Notes: generated from the letters alone by a model not told the origin. A stretch of DNA of 64,000 bases from Boseongicola aestuarii (GCF_900184815.1 NZ_FXXQ01000010.1:62001-126000); one strand, 5' to 3'; positions 8,607-17,064 are shown, counted from the first letter of the stretch. Program-made: numbers and translations.

Positions 8607-9824
8607 TCACCGGTACTTCCGCGCCGCGGTCAGTGCGCAGATGAACGCGACCACAGACATCCCCGCAACGGCAAATATCGCATAGCTGAACATGGACTGG
8701 GCGAGGAAAGCGACGGTCACGACGCCCCCCAGTCTGGCGAATGTAATGTCCAGACTTGCCGATGCAGCTCCCATGCCTCGGGGAGCGAACTCCAGGATCA
8801 TTTGCGTCGATGGTGCGTTGCTGCAGGCCAGGCCACAGCCCACAAGGATTGCCGAAAACAGCACGCAAATGAAATCCGGGCAGAGATAGGCCAGCGGATA
8901 TCCCGACGCGATGAATAGAGGTGCGACCAACAGGATGATGTGCACGTGTGGTTGATCCACCCAGTTGCGAAGCAGCGTGCTGACGACCGAAAAGCTTAAC
9001 CACATCGACGACAGAATCACGCCCACACTGACAACCGGAAAGGCGTTGTCCGCCAGCCAGAGCGGCAGTCGGAACAAGTAGTAGGTAATCGCGCCGTATG
9101 TGCAAAGGACATAGGTCAGCATGATCCACAGCCGCTTGGAGTGTAGCAATTGCGCGTAGTTCGCTATGGATCTGTCTGCCGAATGCGGCTCGTGATCCGA
9201 TCGTGACCACCAGACGATGCAAAGAGCAACCAGCGAGACGACCGCGAAGATGATGAAGGCATAGCTCCAGCCATTGTTTGCAAGTGTGCTTCCGTAAATG
9301 AAAGGTGCAAAGGCGGCCACGTAACCCGCGACGCTGCCCCAGACGATCAGCACCTTTCCGGGTCTGAGCGGGGAAGAACGAGTCAGCAGCAACGGGATCA
9401 AAGGAGAAAAGACACCGCCCCCAAAGCCTTGGAGGACGCGCCCGGCTATCAGGCTTTCAAAGTTTCCGGCAAAAGCGACGATTGCCGCCCCACTTGCAAA
9501 ACACACGACACCTGCTGCGAAAACCCGAGTCGCCTTGAACAGGTCACCCAGCAGCCCGCCCACCAGCACGCCAATGGCGACCGAAACTCCGTATGAATTG
9601 AACACCCAGGCAAGCTGTCCGATGGAAAGGTCGAAATGATCTTGAATGGCCGGCAAGAGCAGCGGAACCAGCGTTAGTTCCATAACGAACGCGATACTAG
9701 CAGCGATCGCTCCGACTATCACTCGGCGGTTTGATACAGACATGGCGCCTGCTGTTTCAATGTCTGTCATACGAAAGGATTTTTTTGACTTTGTGATTTT
9801 CGGGCAGGTCGACTGCAGACACAT
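8607..9824 (-). CDS. MFS transporter (probable drug/metabolite exporter)
   Basis: The 405-residue protein has about 12 predicted membrane spans and opens with an N-terminal half typical of 12-14-span drug:proton antiporters (GQLAWVFNSYGVSVAIGVLV, then GGLLGDLFKATRV as the loop 2-3 motif G-LGD). The pattern GRVLQGFGGGVFSPLIPLLL follows in TM4. The start at 9824 overlaps the upstream gene stop as TGATG and has AAGGG seven bases ahead, so translation is coupled to the GNAT-like gene. The co-encoded unknown enzyme and regulator suggest it exports that enzyme's product, which is inference. A downstream in-frame ATG at 9773 is the alternative start. Confidence 0.85.
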   Translation of the reverse strand: MCLQSTCPKITKSKKSFRMTDIETAGAMSVSNRRVIVGAIAASIAFVMELTLVPLLLPAIQDHFDLSIGQLAWVFNSYGVSVAIGVLVGGLLGDLFKATRVFAAGVVCFASGAAIVAFAGNFESLIAGRVLQGFGGGVFSPLIPLLLTRSSPLRPGKVLIVWGSVAGYVAAFAPFIYGSTLANNGWSYAFIIFAVVSLVALCIVWWSRSDHEPHSADRSIANYAQLLHSKRLWIMLTYVLCTYGAITYYLFRLPLWLADNAFPVVSVGVILSSMWLSFSVVSTLLRNWVDQPHVHIILLVAPLFIASGYPLAYLCPDFICVLFSAILVGCGLACSNAPSTQMILEFAPRGMGAASASLDITFARLGGVVTVAFLAQSMFSYAIFAVAGMSVVAFICALTAARKYR

Positions 9825-10594
9825 CAACCCTTAGAAGCGATTGATGTCAATTGTGTCCTGATAGAAGCGACCTGAGCTTTGGATTTCAGCGACTGTGGTG
9901 CCAAAGACAGCGCATTGGACATATCATTGGCACTCATCCAGATAAAATAGTCTTCCTCGGTGACTTGTTGATCCGGTCCGATCCAGCGCCCGGGCTCGCA
10001 ATGGCGATAGCCGTAGCGAAGATGCGCACCCTTTTCGGCGAGTTGTTTCGGAACGAATGCAAACACGTAATTCGGGTTCCATTTGCTGCACATGACTTCA
10101 AACAGAATACGCGACAAAAGCGGTGTCACTCCCTGACTGCGAGGGCCGCCAAGTCCGCGGGCGGGCAGCCAGAACTCACCGTGGTAACAGACCTTTCCGG
10201 TGATCGACCTGAGGGCTTCCGGGCCTTGGTAGAACGTGAGGTCCAGATCAGGCGTCGAATATGGGGTGATATACTTGTGGCGATGCACATTCAGGTGCTG
10301 CGCAAGAGAGATTCCGGTGAGATCAAGCATGCGAACCGCCTGCGTATGGATCAATTCATCTTTGTGGTTGAAGCCGCAAATCCAAAAGCCGTTCGTATTG
10401 TCGATATAAGAGCAGGCCACATCAAACATAGGATACATCGGGTTTCGATCCGTCTGTGCGTTTCGATAGACCCTGTATTCCGAGAAATCATCGCCGATAA
10501 CGACGCGCATACCGGCGTCGTCGAGCTCTCGGATGATGCCCGACGCAGTCATGACCGTGTCTACGAGATTTCGCACTGACTTTCCGCACCCCAC
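9824..10594 (-). CDS. Uncharacterised GNAT-like protein (possible acyltransferase)
   Basis: A 256-residue protein of no family I can name. The central and C-terminal parts resemble an acyl-CoA N-acyltransferase fold: a strand GKVCYHGEFWLPARGLGG, then a long helix (VTPLLSRILFEVMCSKW), a strand NPNYVFAFVPKQL and a turn GAHLRYGYRHCEPG. Such an order (strand, RG-GG-like loop, helix, strand) also occurs in autoinducer and N-acyl amino acid synthases, which share the fold. Catalytic residues cannot be assigned. The start is uncertain: GTG 10594 gives the full frame, ATG 10552 gives 242 residues, and neither has a good ribosome site. It follows the regulator by about 120 bases and is coupled to the MFS gene. 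Confidence 0.65.
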   Translation of the reverse strand: MGCGKSVRNLVDTVMTASGIIRELDDAGMRVVIGDDFSEYRVYRNAQTDRNPMYPMFDVACSYIDNTNGFWICGFNHKDELIHTQAVRMLDLTGISLAQHLNVHRHKYITPYSTPDLDLTFYQGPEALRSITGKVCYHGEFWLPARGLGGPRSQGVTPLLSRILFEVMCSKWNPNYVFAFVPKQLAEKGAHLRYGYRHCEPGRWIGPDQQVTEEDYFIWMSANDMSNALSLAPQSLKSKAQVASIRTQLTSIASKG

Positions 10595-10715
10595 TCACGG
10601 TCATATGCAACCGCAGGGGAACGCTACCATGAAAAAGACACATTTGAGTAGGATTCCTGCCGCAATTTCCTAGATTTAGGAGCAGTTCACAGTCTGCATG
10701 TGACCATATCGTCAC

Positions 10716-11606
10716 TCAGGCCGCGAGGCCGGGCGGGCAATCCATAATGAGGTCGTCGGGGATGTCGGTTTGGTGGTGCTCATCCAGAGCATTGATCTCG
10801 ACCTGATTGGTGATAACCGCCAGAACGCTGAGGCCGGGAGTCCCATCGGGAAACACGCATCCGAGCAGCATCCGCTGGAAAGTGACCGGCACAGGATCGC
10901 CGCCATCTTTTGGCAGGTAAGCAAACAAATGGTCCAGCCGTACGCCGCCCTCGTCATAAATCCGCGAGTAGGCGCCAGAGATGAATTCGTTGAATTCGTC
11001 ACCGACGTTGTCTTCATTCATCAGCTTGCCGATCGCGCTGCGCGACCAGGCCCAGCCGAACCACTTCGCGTAGGCCGATTCCATACCGATATCTACAAAG
11101 ACCCAACCAGCAGGCCCTTTGCGATAAATCACCGAATAGGGGCGGATGGCCTCCATAGCTTCATGCTCGATGCACGTCTCGGCGTTACCCCAGGCCACGA
11201 AAGCCTTCTTGAGAAGCGGCAGACCGTTCAGGGCCACTTTGGAAACCGGATGCTGCTGCGAGAAAAACTCACGCCCTTCGGCATCGGTGTAGCAACTGGA
11301 TTCCAGACCGTCCGAGAAGTTCTTCTTCAAAGATGACTGACCAGACCAGGTATCAAGGTGCAGCAGGAGTGACTTGGCGCCATCGAGCGAGGAATGTCCG
11401 AAGGGCGTCAACTGGTATTGCCTGTCAGTCACTTCGAAAAGCGGCTCACCTTTGATGCGTTCCAGATCCGTGAGGTGACGTCGCACAGTTTGACGCGTCG
11501 CCCCAAGCTCCTGACAGGTCTTGGACAAGTTCAGGTTGCGACTCATGCACACAAAGGCGCGCAACATGGCGACTGTGACGCCACTGGTACTCTTCGTTTC
11601 GTACAA
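10716..11606 (-). CDS. LysR-type HTH regulator with PAS-like C-terminal domain
   Basis: Residues about 12-70 are a LysR-type winged helix (LRAFVCMSRNLNLSKTCQEL, then GATRQTVRRHLTDLERIKGE and PLFEVTDRQYQLTPFGH). The remaining part is not the usual LysR periplasmic-binding-like domain. Instead residues about 155-280 look like a PAS fold: GWVFVDIGMESAYAKWFGWA, a helix region EFNEFISGAYSRIYDEGGVR, then antiparallel strands PVTFQRMLLGCVFPDG and GLSVLAVITNQVEIN. The start is TTG 11606 with AGGAG seven to eight bases upstream. It heads the leftward cluster with the GNAT-like protein and MFS transporter and probably controls it. The PAS assignment is by eye. Confidence 0.75.
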   Translation of the reverse strand: MYETKSTSGVTVAMLRAFVCMSRNLNLSKTCQELGATRQTVRRHLTDLERIKGEPLFEVTDRQYQLTPFGHSSLDGAKSLLLHLDTWSGQSSLKKNFSDGLESSCYTDAEGREFFSQQHPVSKVALNGLPLLKKAFVAWGNAETCIEHEAMEAIRPYSVIYRKGPAGWVFVDIGMESAYAKWFGWAWSRSAIGKLMNEDNVGDEFNEFISGAYSRIYDEGGVRLDHLFAYLPKDGGDPVPVTFQRMLLGCVFPDGTPGLSVLAVITNQVEINALDEHHQTDIPDDLIMDCPPGLAA

Positions 11607-11912
11607 ATCGACTCCTGAACGTATTGGATCGCTGCGTGTAGGATAAGTCTCGGACCGTTAGATCAAGTTTGTCGCATTTGAGGTCGGGGATAAGAAGGCA
11701 GAATTGTAGCAATTCCGAGGATTTCGACCTTTGTCGTGTGCATGGGGCAAAATTCTTTCAATACCTTGTTTTAAAGTAATAAAAGTTCTGAGCACGTTCT
11801 GTCATTTGCAAGATGGCGTTTGGCTATTGGTCTGTGACGAAGAACGATTTCCAATCGCCGACATGATTTCGACAGATTGCTTTGGAAGACAAGGGGCGTG
11901 AAAGGATCGCCC

Positions 11913-12179
11913 ATGAGTCTCGACGGAATTTTCAACACCTCCTTTACCATGTCCAGCCCACCACCTGGTTCCGTGAACGTTTGTCTGGGCAAGATCGTCG
12001 AAGGACCGGGCGGACGTTGGGTTCCATGCGCCACGATGGTTGGCGGCGGGGTCTATTATTCAGGGCTTTTCCAAGTAGGGCCGGGACGCAGACAGGTCTG
12101 CGCTTCGGATGTCGTCATGCCGTGTGCCGAAGCTGCTCTGACGCGCGCCATCGAACTGGCTTCCACCGCCGCCGCCTGA
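11913..12179 (+). CDS. Small hypothetical protein, 88 residues
   Basis: ATG 11913 is preceded by AAAGGA at a good distance, which supports a real gene. The product begins MSLDGIFNTSFTMSSPPPGS and is rich in Gly, Val, Ala and Pro, with four cysteines. A central part reads GGRWVPCATMVGGGVYYSGL. It lacks a signal peptide or membrane helix. No family is recognised. It is divergent from the HTH-PAS regulator and lies just before copy B of the noncoding element. Horizontal acquisition together with the neighbouring cluster is possible. Confidence 0.5.
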   Translation: MSLDGIFNTSFTMSSPPPGSVNVCLGKIVEGPGGRWVPCATMVGGGVYYSGLFQVGPGRRQVCASDVVMPCAEAALTRAIELASTAAA

Positions 12180-12287
12180 ATTCCCTTTCCGGGGTCTGTC
12201 TGCTCAACGCTGGTGCGCTCTTGATCGGCCTGCCCAGAGGTCGCACGTCGTCCTATGCGCGATGTATGATTAATCACCCAACCTTGG

Positions 12288-12530
12288 ATGAATAATTCTC
12301 CCATCAAGTTAAAAATTTAAGGAATTGTTTGGAATCGCAACTTCAGGCAAATTCCTATTCATCGAGCACGTGTTGTTGTGTTCGGTTGCGTAATGAGTTT
12401 TGTTTTTTGTGTGCGTAAAGAGTATGACGGTAAGTCGAGTACCCGAACGGATGCAGGCGAGAACATTGTATGAGAATGTTCACGCCTGCCCGGGTAGGGG
12501 TGTGTTTGAGTAAGTAGTTTGTTCCCGCCA
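12288..12530 (+). repeat. Noncoding element, copy B with strong hairpin
   Basis: The block beginning ATCAAGTTAAAAATTTAAGG at 12303 repeats copy A in order: GGAATTG, AATCGC, GGCAAATT, TTCATCGA and TGTTGTGTTCGG. Two copies of GCGTAANGAGT follow (12388-12398, 12413-12423), then AGTACCCGA as in copy A. A hairpin next pairs GCAGGCGAGAACATT (12452-12466) with AATGTTCACGCCTGC (12474-12488), 15 bp with one mismatch around a seven-base loop. Unlike copy A, no open frame follows, so this copy may give a noncoding RNA. The hairpin sequence differs from copy A while the pairing position is kept. Confidence 0.6.
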
Positions 12531-12856
12531 GGGATGACCTCGCTCCGGTCAGGTTTCAGAAAATACGTCAATGCTGACGGCCAATAGACCGGAAACTGGC
12601 ATTTTTGTGAAAAAATACATTCAATCAGAAACAATTAGTTTCCCCAGCGCCGCTCTTGCCCGGTCCTGCAGTGGCTGAGCCATTCAAGCGGCGCTGGGCG
12701 CAAATTCACTTTGCGCGCCCCACATGGCCACAAGCGGCTTCAATCCTAAAACGTGCATTGCAAGACCTTAGGCGCAAGTGCTTGCGTATTGCGGCTTCAA
12801 TGCTGTGCCCACTCCGTCTAGACAACAAGTAACACTGTCGTCGAAGGGGAACGCAC
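12531..12856. other. Intergenic region upstream of the ALDH gene
   Basis: No gene is seen. AATGC (12570-12574) and GCATT followed by a T run (near 12598-12605) could close a weak terminator for a transcript from copy B. Closer to the ALDH gene, GCGGCTTCAAT occurs twice (12734-12744 and 12791-12801). Between them lies the palindrome CGCAAG-TG-CTTGCG at 12773-12786, a plausible operator for the aldehyde dehydrogenase/SDR pair. Part of it (TGCTTGCG-ATT) recurs upstream of glcD. Confidence 0.4.
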
Positions 12857-14311
12857 ATGGGTTTGAGACCGCTCGATCTTGATCCGGCCAGATGCCTTAT
12901 TGCCGGGACGTGGCGGCCGCCTCTATCACGGGAAACGCTTCAACTTGTGAACCCGTCCGATGGCGCAATTCTGTGTGAAATTGCGCGCGGTGGTTCCGAG
13001 GACATCGCCGCAGCGGTCGCAAGCGCAGAACACGCGCTCGCGGGAGAGTGGGGGCAGGCAACTGCGGCCGAGCGTGGCCGGGTTCTGTCGCGGATCGGTC
13101 AGTTGGTGCTTGAGAACACCGAGCACCTTGCCGAACTTGAAGCACTTGATGTTGGCAAACCATTGACGCAAGCGCGCGCGGATGTTCTGGCGCTGGCCCG
13201 CTATATGGAGTTCTACGCCGGCGCGGCCGACAAACTGCACGGCGCGACTATCCCTTATCTGGATGGATACACCGTTTATACCCTGCGCGAGCCGCACGGC
13301 GTGACTGGCCATATCGTACCGTGGAACTATCCGATGCAGATCATCGGTCGTTCGGTCGGAGCGGCACTTGCTACCGGAAATGCTGCCGTCCTGAAACCCG
13401 CCGAAGAGGCCTGTCTCACGGCGCTTGCATTTGCGGAACTGGCGCGTCGCGCCGGGCTGCCCGATGGCGCGCTGAACGTCGTGCCGGGTCTTGGGGCCGA
13501 GGCTGGCGCTGCGCTGACCGCACATCCGGACGTGCGGCACCTTTCTTTTACAGGATCCGTTGGAGTCGGGCGTCTGGTGCAGGCGGCAGCTGCGCAAAAC
13601 GTTGTGCCAGTGACGCTTGAGCTTGGCGGCAAGTCACCTCAGCTCTTCTTTGAAGACGCCGACATCGACGCAGCTTTACCGTTCCTGGTGAACGCCGGCA
13701 TTCAGAACGCCGGTCAGACCTGCTCGGCTTCTTCGCGGATTCTGGTGCACCATTCCCGTTACGACGAGGTCGTCGAGAAAATGGCCGAACGGTATTCGGG
13801 TCTGGTAGCCGGACCCGCCATGGAGGACCTTGATGTTGGCCCGTTGGTGTCAGCACGCCAAAAGGCGATCGTAGAAGGGTTCATCGAAAAGGCTGGCGAC
13901 CTCGAACGAGTCGGGACCGGAACCATTGTCGACAACGCACCACCCGGTGGCGCTTATGTTGCTCCGGCGCTCTTTGCGGGTGTGGCGCCTGATCATACTC
14001 TGGCGCAGGACGAAGTCTTTGGCCCCGTGCAGGTGATCATTCCTTTTGCGGATGACGAACAGGCAGTCGAGATCGCAAACGGTACGGACTATGGGCTGGT
14101 GGCATCCGTCTGGACGCGCGACGGAGCGCGGCAGATGCGCTTGGCAAAGAAACTGCGTGCCGGTCAGGTTTTCCTGAACAACTACGGGGCGGGGGGCGGT
14201 GTTGAGTTGCCTTTCGGTGGCACGGGATTGTCCGGGCACGGGCGGGAAAAGGGATTTGAGGCGCTTTATGGGTTTTCGGTCTTGAAGACCGTCGCTGCGC
14301 GCCACGGCTAG
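12857..14311 (+). CDS. NAD(P)-dependent aldehyde dehydrogenase
   Basis: The 484-residue product has the length of the ALDH superfamily. The general base glutamate lies in TLELGGKSP (E254) and the catalytic cysteine in NAGQTCSASSR (C289). The cofactor loop SFTGSVGVG and the N-terminal PWNYPMQIIGRSVGAALATG segment are intact. The sequence is closest in style to betaine/aromatic aldehyde dehydrogenases, but the substrate cannot be told. GGGG lies seven bases before the ATG. The SDR gene follows by nine bases and glycolate oxidase genes lie nearby, so oxidation of a short hydroxy-aldehyde is a possible role; this is inference. Confidence 0.88.
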   Translation: MGLRPLDLDPARCLIAGTWRPPLSRETLQLVNPSDGAILCEIARGGSEDIAAAVASAEHALAGEWGQATAAERGRVLSRIGQLVLENTEHLAELEALDVGKPLTQARADVLALARYMEFYAGAADKLHGATIPYLDGYTVYTLREPHGVTGHIVPWNYPMQIIGRSVGAALATGNAAVLKPAEEACLTALAFAELARRAGLPDGALNVVPGLGAEAGAALTAHPDVRHLSFTGSVGVGRLVQAAAAQNVVPVTLELGGKSPQLFFEDADIDAALPFLVNAGIQNAGQTCSASSRILVHHSRYDEVVEKMAERYSGLVAGPAMEDLDVGPLVSARQKAIVEGFIEKAGDLERVGTGTIVDNAPPGGAYVAPALFAGVAPDHTLAQDEVFGPVQVIIPFADDEQAVEIANGTDYGLVASVWTRDGARQMRLAKKLRAGQVFLNNYGAGGGVELPFGGTGLSGHGREKGFEALYGFSVLKTVAARHG

Positions 14312-14320
14312 GGGAATGAA

Positions 14321-15067
14321 ATGCGACTGAATGGCAAGACTGCAATTGTAACGGGTGGGGCCTCGGGCTTTGGCGCAGGCATTGCGCGCAAGTTTGTGGC
14401 CGAGGGCGCGCGTGTGCTGATCGCGGATATGAACCTTGAGGGTGGCGAAGCTCTGGCTGCTGAACTGGGCGAAAGCGTCGCGGCAATACAAACCAACGTC
14501 GCGAAGAACGAGGATGTCGCCGCTATGACCGCAGCGGCTCTCAAAGCCTTCGGGCGGATCGATATTCTGGTGAACAATGCAGGCACGACCCATATGCCCG
14601 CGCCGATGGAGGACATCAGCGAAGAGGATTTCGACCGGGTGCTCGCGGTGAATGCGAAATCGGTTTACCTCACTGCACGGCACGTCGTGCCGCTTCTGAA
14701 AGCACAGAAAGCTGGCGCGATCCTGAACGTGGCCTCAACGGCTGCCGTCAGCCCGCGCCCGCGGCTGTCGTGGTATAACGCCTCAAAGGGCTGGATGACG
14801 ACCGCGACCAAGGGCATGGCGATAGAACTTGCACCGCATGGCGTGCGGGTCAACGCGATCAACCCGGTCGCAGGGGAAACACCCCTTTTGAAGATGTTCA
14901 TGGGAGAAGACACGCCCGACGTGCGCGCAAAGTTCCTTGCGACGATCCCGCTGGGCCGGTTTTCGACGCCCGAGGATATGGGCAACGCCGCTTGCTATCT
15001 TTGCTCGGACGAGGCCAGCATGGTTACCGGCGTCTGTATGGAAGTCGATGGCGGTCGTTGTATCTGA
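14321..15067 (+). CDS. Short-chain dehydrogenase/reductase
   Basis: The classical SDR of 248 residues has the NAD(P)-binding motif TGGASGFGAG at residues 11-20 and the NNAGT motif near residue 86. It has Ser in NVASTAAVS and the YxxxK pair in WYNASKG. The acidic residue after the second strand (IADMN) suggests preference for NAD(H). The C-terminus with MVTGVCMEVDGG is typical of the FabG-like/3-oxoacyl group. It lies nine bases behind the aldehyde dehydrogenase and is probably in the same operon, acting on an alcohol related to the ALDH substrate. The precise substrate is unknown. Confidence 0.88.
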   Translation: MRLNGKTAIVTGGASGFGAGIARKFVAEGARVLIADMNLEGGEALAAELGESVAAIQTNVAKNEDVAAMTAAALKAFGRIDILVNNAGTTHMPAPMEDISEEDFDRVLAVNAKSVYLTARHVVPLLKAQKAGAILNVASTAAVSPRPRLSWYNASKGWMTTATKGMAIELAPHGVRVNAINPVAGETPLLKMFMGEDTPDVRAKFLATIPLGRFSTPEDMGNAACYLCSDEASMVTGVCMEVDGGRCI

Positions 15068-15070
15068 TCG

Positions 15071-15448
15071 CTAGTCCGCCAGGCTGACTTCAAACCGGAC
15101 GTCGCCCCATCTACCGATATTGGTGCGGGCTTCAATAAAAACACTGGGTGTTCCGTGGGGGATGGCCACGCCCGACAGCGAACGGGTGAACGGCTGCTCG
15201 TTGACATGCGGATGGAAAAGCGTGCGTGCTCCAAGCTCTGTCCCGTCATCAGTCACGACGCGCCACCCGTCCGCATAATCGTCCCAGCCGGTATCGCCAT
15301 GTCGAAGCGTTACCGAAAAAGTCCATTCTGATCCGCTTTTTCTAGCCTCGACGGCTTCGACAACAGCATCGTCCGCAGCCGCGGATGAGATGACGCCGAA
15401 AAGCATGACGCTAAATACTGCAAGAGAGTTTGTGACTAAGGTCTTCAT
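15071..15448 (-). CDS. Secreted hypothetical protein, 125 residues
   Basis: The start at 15448 gives a clear Sec signal peptide, MKTLVTNSLAVFSVMLFGVI, with cleavage probably after SSAAADD. An upstream in-frame start (15484) would place 12 polar residues before the signal and is less likely. The mature part, about 100 residues, begins AVVEAVEARKSGSEWTFSVT and contains a two-strand pattern around DTGWDDYADGWRV. It resembles a small beta-sandwich protein conserved in roseobacters. No catalytic motif is seen. It converges with the SDR gene, leaving three bases between the stops. Confidence 0.7.
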   Translation of the reverse strand: MKTLVTNSLAVFSVMLFGVISSAAADDAVVEAVEARKSGSEWTFSVTLRHGDTGWDDYADGWRVVTDDGTELGARTLFHPHVNEQPFTRSLSGVAIPHGTPSVFIEARTNIGRWGDVRFEVSLAD

Positions 15449-15509
15449 CTCTCTATAGTGTAAGCAAGCACGCAAGCCGGCCAATCACAAATGCTTGCGC
15501 ATTCTGATA

Positions 15510-15534
15510 AATTGGTTATAAAATATTACCAATT
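15510..15534. promoter_or_regulatory. Promoter with inverted repeat upstream of glcD
   Basis: AATTGGT (15510-15516) and ACCAATT (15528-15534) form a perfect 7-bp inverted repeat around TATAAAATATT, which itself looks like a -10 element. TTGCGC lies about 17 bases ahead as a possible -35. TTGGT/ACCAA half sites are typical of FadR-subfamily GntR regulators, the family that controls glycolate genes (GlcC); no such gene is in the window. AATGC-TTGC-GCATT at 15490-15503 is a second small palindrome. Confidence 0.5.
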
Positions 15535-15554
15535 GTCTCGCAGGGAGGTTTGCG

Positions 15555-17003
15555 ATGGAAATGCCAACACCGAATCCGCGTATTCTCGCACTGAAATCGC
15601 GGCTTGTTCAGCGTTTGCGCGAAGTCCTGCCTCATGACGCGGTGATCGATGACGAGATGCAGACCCGCGTCTACGAGTGTGACGCCTTGACTGCCTATAA
15701 ATGCCCGCCCCTGTGCGCGGTGCTGCCATCTTCGACGGAGGAGGTCTCGGCGGTTCTGAAAATATGCCACCAGGAAGGTGTCCCGGTTGTTCCACGCGGG
15801 TCGGGCACGTCACTAGCGGGCGGTGCTTTGCCAACAGCAGATTCGGTGATCCTCGGTGTGGCCCGCCTGAATGACGTGATCGAAACGGATTACGACAACC
15901 GCTTTATCAAAGTGCAAACCGGACGCACGAACCTCAGTGTGACCGGCGCCGTGGAAAGCGACGGATTCTTTTATGCGCCTGATCCGTCCTCGCAGCTGGC
16001 CTGCGCGATCGCTGGCAATATCGCGATGAACTCCGGTGGTGCGCATTGTCTTAAATACGGCGTGACGACCAATAATTTGTTGGGTGTAACCATGGTTACC
16101 ATGGATGGGACCGTCATCGAAATTGGCGGCGCGCATATGGACAGTGCCGGTTATGACTGGTTGGGGCTGATTTGCGGGTCGGAAGGCCAGCTTGGCGTCG
16201 TGACCGAGGCCACGTTGCGCATCCTGCCCAAACCCGAAGGCGCCCGCCCGGTGCTGATCGGCTACAAAAGTGCCGAGATTGCCGGAGCATGCGTCAGTGA
16301 CATCATCAAGGCGGGCGTATTGCCTGTTGCCATCGAATACATGGACCGCAAGGTCATCGAAGTTGTCGAAAGCTACGCCAAGGCCGGCTATCCCGATTGC
16401 GAAGCTCTGTTGATCGTCGAGGTCGAAGGGTCGCCCGCCGAGATCGATGAACAGCTTGGATTGATCAAGCAGATCGCAGCAAAACATGATCCGGTTGAGT
16501 TGCGCGAAGCCAAGGATGCCGAAGAAGCCGGACGCATCTGGCTTGGCCGAAAATCGGCCTTTGGTGCGATGGGGCAGATCAACGACTACATGTGTCTGGA
16601 TGGAACAATTCCAGTGTCTTCGCTGCCTTATGTGCTGCGGCGCATTGGCGAGTTGTCCGAGGAGTTCGGTCTGGAAGTGGGCAATGTGTTCCACGCGGGC
16701 GACGGCAACATGCACCCGTTGATCCTTTTTGATGCCAACAAACCCGGCGATCTTGAAACCTCCGAAGAGATGGGTGCCGAGATCCTGAAGCTCTGTGTAG
16801 AAGTCGGCGGATGTCTGACGGGTGAGCATGGCGTAGGGATCGAAAAGCGCGATCTGATGAATGTGCAATTCGCACCCGGAGATCTTGAGATACAGATGCG
16901 GGTCAAGGACGTCTTTGATCCGGCTTGGCTTTTGAACCCGGCCAAGGTCTTTCCGCTGGAAAGCAGCGCGAGCCGACGCATGCAGGCCGACGCTGCTGCC
17001 TGA
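15555..17003 (+). CDS. glcD: Glycolate oxidase subunit GlcD (FAD-binding)
   Basis: This 482-residue member of the PCMH-type FAD oxidases carries the flavin-binding segment VPRGSGTSLAGGALP near residues 80-95. The second FAD stretch AGNIAMNSGGAHCLKYG follows, with GSEGQLGVVTEATLRILP later. The C-terminal motif HAGDGNMHPLILFD and GCLTGEHGVGIEKR provide the substrate-side histidines of the lactate/glycolate dehydrogenase group. GGGAGG precedes the start. Together with GlcE and GlcF downstream it oxidises glycolate to glyoxylate at the inner membrane and feeds electrons to the quinone pool. Glyoxylate can then be condensed by malate synthase G encoded at 44.3 kb. Confidence 0.95.
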   Translation: MEMPTPNPRILALKSRLVQRLREVLPHDAVIDDEMQTRVYECDALTAYKCPPLCAVLPSSTEEVSAVLKICHQEGVPVVPRGSGTSLAGGALPTADSVILGVARLNDVIETDYDNRFIKVQTGRTNLSVTGAVESDGFFYAPDPSSQLACAIAGNIAMNSGGAHCLKYGVTTNNLLGVTMVTMDGTVIEIGGAHMDSAGYDWLGLICGSEGQLGVVTEATLRILPKPEGARPVLIGYKSAEIAGACVSDIIKAGVLPVAIEYMDRKVIEVVESYAKAGYPDCEALLIVEVEGSPAEIDEQLGLIKQIAAKHDPVELREAKDAEEAGRIWLGRKSAFGAMGQINDYMCLDGTIPVSSLPYVLRRIGELSEEFGLEVGNVFHAGDGNMHPLILFDANKPGDLETSEEMGAEILKLCVEVGGCLTGEHGVGIEKRDLMNVQFAPGDLEIQMRVKDVFDPAWLLNPAKVFPLESSASRRMQADAAA

Positions 17004-17011
17004 TGCATTGG

Positions 17012-17064
17012 TTGGGGGCTGTCTGCCCCCAAACCCCCGAGAATATTGAGACCAAAAAGAAGGA
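17012..17064 (+). repeat. Dispersed intergenic element, copy 1
   Basis: TTGGGGGC (17012-17019) pairs with GCCCCCAA (17025-17032) around TGTCT. A CCCCCGAGAATATT stretch and an A/G-rich end AAAAAGAAGG follow. The same plan recurs near 25.9, 46.5 and 54.2 kb. Here the purine-rich end also supplies the ribosome site of glcE. Confidence 0.6.

Noticed and set aside
12359-12634. Minus-strand frame of 91 codons across copy B of the noncoding element
   Set aside because: It runs through the conserved hairpin and repeat motifs, has no homology, and copy A does not keep the frame.
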